Positions 50,214-53,928 of a stretch of DNA of 53,928 nucleotides are shown piece by piece. The position numbers and the translations under genes were made by a program. Below the pieces are notes generated by a model. The model searched no databases. It was given only the letters and a program-made list of their open reading frames with translations, and was not told where the DNA came from. The DNA lies in NCBI GenBank assembly GCA_000431315.1, contig HF989722.1, positions 1 to 53,928 of the forward strand, read 5' to 3'. Source of the DNA: Brachyspira sp. CAG:484 (GTDB lineage: Bacteria; Cyanobacteriota; Vampirovibrionia; Gastranaerophilales; Gastranaerophilaceae). Position 1 is the first letter of the stretch. Each line of letters begins with the position of its first letter.

Positions 50214-51359
50214 TTGCTTCACCCGATAAAAAACAGTACTAATTTTACAAGCATAACTTCCATACTTCACCCAAAAGAAAAGAAGGAGAACAAGAGTAAA
50301 TATCACGATCCTCTTAATAACTGGTGGGTTAAAGGAGCTACATACACAAACGAAATAGGTACTACAATCCATGAAATTTCACCAAGACTGGTGCAGATAT
50401 TGTGGATACCATCAATAATGTACCTTGGTGCTGATATTTATGATAAATACAAAAATGACAAAAATCATTATAAACCAAGCGGCAAAAGAGGGATTGAACG
50501 TGTTATCTATCAGGGTGTTGCAGGATTTTTGCTGCCTTCCGGCGCAATTTATTTGGGTCAAAAACTTACATCTCCGGTGATAAAGCTATTTAACAGAGGA
50601 TTAAGTGTTAATGCACGTGAGAATACTCTAAAGCATATGAGAGATGCTGTTAATCAGTGTATCGGCGACATATACGACGACAAAACGAGGTTCAAAGATT
50701 TTATGTTAACCTCACTGGAGAACAAAATTACGTCATGCCGGAATGAAAAACAAACTGACGGATTTTTGAAGAAAATAATTAAGTTCAACAGCGGCGCTTA
50801 TGCTCTTGCAAATGAGGACAAAAATAAAATATTCGATTTCGCAAACAAAAACATTGATAAGCTGTTTGATGTTCAGCAGACGCTGCGTAAAGGCAAAAAG
50901 CCAAAAGAAATCTCTAATTCCTGCTATAAAAAATACTTAAAAGAAGTTCCTGTGCTAAGAAGAATGTACGGACAGGACAATGCAAACCATGCAATAGGAT
51001 TTGTATTAAAACATTATGAGAGTAAACAGCTTCTAAAAACAAAAATATTAAAAACAATAGGCGGTTTAATATCTCTTGCAGTATTATTAAAGCCAATTGA
51101 CTATTTTGTTTCAAAAATTCTTATGCCAAAATTTGTAGATCCAGGCATAACAAGATTTAACGCAGCTTTGCTGGAAAGAAGCTTGTTGAAATCACACATA
51201 AAAAATACAGAGCAAAAACAGCAGCAAAAGCAGGTAAGTTTTACTGATAGCGTGCAAGAAAAGAGCCGGAATTCTTCACAGGAAGAGCCTCAGGCTTCTG
51301 AAGAACAGGTTCTGCTAAACCCTCCGGTTGAAGAGATACCGGTTCCGGAACTTCAATAG
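50214..51359 (+). CDS. Protein of unknown function with membrane-like segments
   Basis: A 381-residue protein of unrecognised family. The N-terminal part has STNFTSITSILHPKEKK and a W-rich NNWWVKGATYTNEIGTTIHEISPRLVQ segment. Hydrophobic stretches at about 95-115 and 285-300 could be membrane-associated. The middle is helical and Lys-rich, and the last 45 residues are Gln/Glu/Pro-rich. I recall similar proteins in Gastranaerophilales. The start is TTG with AAGGA upstream. The last 119 bases overlap the convergent CpaF-like gene in antisense. Confidence 0.7.
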   Translation: MLHPIKNSTNFTSITSILHPKEKKENKSKYHDPLNNWWVKGATYTNEIGTTIHEISPRLVQILWIPSIMYLGADIYDKYKNDKNHYKPSGKRGIERVIYQGVAGFLLPSGAIYLGQKLTSPVIKLFNRGLSVNARENTLKHMRDAVNQCIGDIYDDKTRFKDFMLTSLENKITSCRNEKQTDGFLKKIIKFNSGAYALANEDKNKIFDFANKNIDKLFDVQQTLRKGKKPKEISNSCYKKYLKEVPVLRRMYGQDNANHAIGFVLKHYESKQLLKTKILKTIGGLISLAVLLKPIDYFVSKILMPKFVDPGITRFNAALLERSLLKSHIKNTEQKQQQKQVSFTDSVQEKSRNSSQEEPQASEEQVLLNPPVEEIPVPELQ

Positions 51360-52506
51360 CCGTAAGAACAAGAGAGCCTGCCTTATTCAGTGACAAGGCT
51401 GAGATTGATTTTAATTTACAATCATCTACAAACACGATAAAATCAAATATTTTTGCAAGCGCAGCTTTAGCAGCTTTTTCTGTACATTTTTCACTAAACA
51501 TGACTGATGCAGAAATCTTAGCAACAGCAGCTGCAACAGAATCCGCCCTTAGCGATGTCACAAATCCATGCAGATCAGAAAATGAATTTATTATATAATC
51601 AGTATATTTAACAGAATTTAAATCAGTAAATATAAAAGATGGTTCCATAAGTGAAACTGAAGTCATAAGATTTTCAAAACCAGTATCATCAAGTGTTCCG
51701 GTCAAAAATATTTCAACAGAAGGCGGCAGACCGGTTATCAGCGGAAATTTTTGAACAAGCACTGAACGAACTTCGCCGGGTTCATATAACATAGCCGAAA
51801 TTAATGAAGATTTACCGGAATTAAGTTTTCCTGCAACCAGAATATTATGTTTTTCGCTTATGTATGATTTGATTAAATCAGCTGCCTCTGAGGATAGCAT
51901 TTTTGAATTAATAAGGTATTCAAAATCAACTTTTTTGCGTGCGAGTTTACGGATAATTATTTTTGCACTGCACACAGGAGGTAGAAGCAGAGTAATCAAA
52001 AGATTTTCAAGCTTTACATTAATTATGCCTTTTTCCGCATCTTCTGCTGAAAGCTTCAGCATGGCATCTTTTATTTTTTCAAATTGGGCATTATCAAGTT
52101 TTATATCCGACAACTCTATCCTGCCTGACCTCTCAACCTCTACTTTACCATCTGAACTAACAAAAATAACGGTAATATCTTCGCTAAGAATAAGAACATC
52201 CAGTGCTCCGAAGCCAAACACAGAATTCATAAACATAGTAATAAATTTTTCTTTCTCTTTCTGCGAAAACTCAACCCCAAAATCTTTAAGCTTTGCTGAA
52301 ACATAGCTTGAGATTAAATCATACTGTTCATTTTTTGTATATTCAAACCAAACCGGTATTGATGCAATTTTTTGAGAAAGCGACTTAACCAAATCTGCAA
52401 AAACAGATTGACTGTCAATAACAGCCTCCTGAGGCTCTTCTTCCGGAACAGCATCCTCAATAATTTCAGGTAACGGTATATTTCTAAATCTGTCTTTTAT
52501 TGCCAC
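51241..52506 (-). CDS. Degenerate CpaF/TadA-like secretion ATPase
   Basis: A 421-residue protein of the type II/IV secretion ATPase group, closest to CpaF. Walker A GKLNSGKSS is intact (226-234), as is the KIIIRKLA region. The Walker B segment normally reads IVGE-R; here it is FIFTDLNSV (291-299), losing the catalytic Glu. The His box (STVHAN in CpaF) is SLRADS (318-323), with Arg for His. It may bind but not hydrolyse ATP. The C-terminus has a Pro/Glu-rich tail. It overlaps the end of 50214 and follows the CpaE-like gene by one base. Confidence 0.82.
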   Translation of the reverse strand: MAIKDRFRNIPLPEIIEDAVPEEEPQEAVIDSQSVFADLVKSLSQKIASIPVWFEYTKNEQYDLISSYVSAKLKDFGVEFSQKEKEKFITMFMNSVFGFGALDVLILSEDITVIFVSSDGKVEVERSGRIELSDIKLDNAQFEKIKDAMLKLSAEDAEKGIINVKLENLLITLLLPPVCSAKIIIRKLARKKVDFEYLINSKMLSSEAADLIKSYISEKHNILVAGKLNSGKSSLISAMLYEPGEVRSVLVQKFPLITGLPPSVEIFLTGTLDDTGFENLMTSVSLMEPSFIFTDLNSVKYTDYIINSFSDLHGFVTSLRADSVAAAVAKISASVMFSEKCTEKAAKAALAKIFDFIVFVDDCKLKSISALSLNKAGSLVLTAIEVPEPVSLQPEGLAEPVLQKPEALPVKNSGSFLARYQ

Positions 52507-52507
52507 T

Positions 52508-53710
52508 TTAGCCTCTCAGTATATTCTTTAAATTATCAACAGAGTTGGAAACAAATTTTTTAATGAGTTTCTGCCTGTGAATAGTATCTGCAAGATGGAT
52601 AGCAAGCTCCCTATAGCTCTGTGCTACATTTGAAGAAGCATTCATCTCCGAAACCGGAACACCTTTGTTTATTGCAGCCATTAATGAAAAATAATTATTT
52701 GGAATTTTCCAGTAAATTTCTTTATTAAGCAGCTTTTCAACATCATCTGCTTTTATTTCGTCATTTTCCATATATCGGTTGATAACAATTTGAACTTTCT
52801 CATTGTCATATCCGAGTTTTTCAAATAAATCCAGACACCTCTGGCAGTTTCTCAGTGCCGGAAGGTTGACAATAGTCACAAGAAATACCATATCAGAATT
52901 ATCAAGTGCAGTTATTGTCTTTCCGTCAAATGTATTATCGGTATCAACAACTATATAAGAAAAGGTTTCTTTTAATATCTCAAAAAGCCTTGCCACCTGC
53001 TTTGGAGAAATATCCTCCGCCTGCTTGAAATAAGGAGGATCTGCAAGAACGTACAGACTTGTATCCTTATATTTCTCAAGAGTATTAAGCATAAAATCTT
53101 TATTCAACTTATCTAAATTCTTAAGCATATAAGAAATATTAAACGAAGGCTTCAAATCCATAAAAGTGGTAATATCGCCTAACTGAAAATTCAAATCTAT
53201 CAGAGCAACATTCTCTTTTGTTGTTCTAGCAAGCTCAAGAGCGAGATTTGATGCGATTGAAGTTTTTCCAATACCGCCCTTATTTGAAAATACCGTAACC
53301 ATACGACATCTATTGGATTTACGGTAATCATCATTCAGTTGTTCTTTAATTCTAGCGAGTACATCAAAAAATTCACCTTTAATAACCGGAGAGGACAGAA
53401 CCTCCTTGGCTCCTGCACGCATTATCTTTACAATAGAATCAACAGTAGGATTTTCATAAACTGCAACTACACGACAATTGGAAAAGTCCTCAGTAACTTT
53501 TCTGATAAAATCATAGTATTTTGCAGAAGGATTTTCCAGGTCAACTATTAAAGCACACTTGGAAAGGGAAGAAATTGTATTATAAATATCAGAAAAATCA
53601 GAATAGTCTTCAAGAAGCTCAAATCCTTCAGTTTCGCTCAAATATAATGATAGAAGCTCCTTTAATCTTTGCTGAGCGGATAAAATAATTGTAGAAATTT
53701 TTTCTGACAT
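52508..53710 (-). CDS. CpaE-like MinD/ParA ATPase with receiver-like head
   Basis: A 400-residue protein. The first 125 residues form a receiver-like (CheY-like) fold without an obvious complete phospho-site. The ATPase domain begins FSNKGGIGKTSIASNLALELA (deviant Walker A 144-150) and has ALIDLNFQLGDITTFM and YIVVDTDNTFDG. CpaE proteins position Tad/Flp pilus machines at the cell pole. With the CpaF-like gene it forms a cpaE-cpaF pair; no other tad genes are in the window. The ribosome-binding site is AAGGGGA. Confidence 0.88.
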   Translation of the reverse strand: MSEKISTIILSAQQRLKELLSLYLSETEGFELLEDYSDFSDIYNTISSLSKCALIVDLENPSAKYYDFIRKVTEDFSNCRVVAVYENPTVDSIVKIMRAGAKEVLSSPVIKGEFFDVLARIKEQLNDDYRKSNRCRMVTVFSNKGGIGKTSIASNLALELARTTKENVALIDLNFQLGDITTFMDLKPSFNISYMLKNLDKLNKDFMLNTLEKYKDTSLYVLADPPYFKQAEDISPKQVARLFEILKETFSYIVVDTDNTFDGKTITALDNSDMVFLVTIVNLPALRNCQRCLDLFEKLGYDNEKVQIVINRYMENDEIKADDVEKLLNKEIYWKIPNNYFSLMAAINKGVPVSEMNASSNVAQSYRELAIHLADTIHRQKLIKKFVSNSVDNLKNILRG

Positions 53711-53827
53711 AATTCCCCTTATAAAAGGATTTTAGCATATTATCAAAATAAGGGCAAGTCAATTTAGTCTTGTACTGCCATTACAGCACAGTGACAGCAA
53801 GCCTAAAGCCTCGATAGCAATATAATA

Positions 53828-53856
53828 TTGAAAAGTTCTGAATAATTTGTTAAAAT
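53828..53856 (+). promoter_or_regulatory. Promoter of the partial gene at the right edge
   Basis: TTGAAA (53828-53833), 17-base spacer, TAAAAT (53851-53856), followed by AGGAGG (53876-53881). Confidence 0.5.
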
Positions 53857-53886
53857 AATAATGTTAAAGATAAACAGGAGGATTAC

Positions 53887-53928
53887 ATGCAAAATACAGT
53901 TATAGCTTCAAAACTTAGATGGGGGGGG
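53887..53928 (+). CDS. Start of a gene cut by the window end
   Basis: Fourteen codons beginning MQNTVIASKLRW behind a strong AGGAGG site. The final run of eight G is probably an artefact, so the last residues are unreliable. The product cannot be named. Confidence 0.5.
   Translation, partial: MQNTVIASKLRWGG

Noticed and set aside
1..53928. CRISPR array or insertion sequence
   Set aside because: No regularly spaced direct repeats, no transposase or integrase motifs seen on either strand.

Overview
The window looks like a chromosomal contig from an uncultured gut cyanobacterial relative of the Gastranaerophilales (Vampirovibrionia/Melainabacteria) type. This is inferred from AT-rich DNA, a Tic20-like membrane protein, class III pilin N-termini of the FTLAEV type, CpaE/CpaF-like genes, and many lineage-style proteins without a recognisable family. 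No photosynthesis, flagellar, phage, CRISPR or insertion-sequence genes were seen. The last bases are a run of eight G, so the right edge may be a contig end with a sequencing artefact.

Layout. 1-287: a strongly folded three-way-junction-like segment and a promoter. 288-8524: a PilZ protein, a short Orn/Lys/Arg decarboxylase, a 683-residue protein of unknown function, a HEAT-like small protein, a polytopic membrane protein, a patatin lipase, tRNA-Leu(UAA), and a Gly-rich EF-hand protein. 8528-11102 (minus): eda-kdgK-csaB, which joins 2-keto-3-deoxygluconate use to polysaccharide pyruvylation. 11163-15501: a CHASE2 nucleotide cyclase and RecG. 15646-18263: two paralogues sharing an NNFFGG head, each behind the same palindromic promoter element. 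18385-20869: rpiB, rsfS, a TPR protein and a Tic20-like protein. 20934-31319: a tRNA-like fragment, a phosphodiester glycosidase family protein, an XRE regulator, a Ski2-like helicase, serS, an NAD-type isocitrate dehydrogenase family enzyme, small proteins and two glycine-zipper paralogues. 31359-38181: a 52-residue gene, a uridine-kinase-like enzyme, a Cys-rich exported protein, an SLH-domain protein, pyk, a putative minus-strand small RNA, an MFS exporter and an XRE regulator. 38248-40310: a prepilin, lgt and a TPR lipoprotein. 40448-48141: one long plus-strand operon. 48138-53710: uvrB, a lineage protein, a degenerate CpaF-like ATPase and a CpaE-like ATPase.

How the genes fit together. 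CsaB would pyruvylate a cell-wall polymer, and the SLH protein at 33102 is the kind of protein that binds such a polymer. Lgt sits beside a predicted lipoprotein that it would modify. KdgK and Eda complete the lower branch of sugar-acid breakdown; pyk and rpiB are elsewhere in the window. The operon at 40448 is the most unusual part. It encodes a free-standing ClpX-type zinc finger and a protein made of three tandem Clp N-domains with no AAA+ ATPase, together with ruvX, tilS and hpt. These look like Clp substrate-recognition modules detached from their motors.

Regulation visible in the sequence includes several TATAAT boxes placed 6-8 bases before an ATG (leaderless transcripts), two XRE genes with nearby operator-like repeats, and a shared 25-27 base element upstream of three surface-protein-like genes plus one orphan copy that appears to drive a non-coding RNA. 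No database search was possible, so family calls rest on motifs read by eye.
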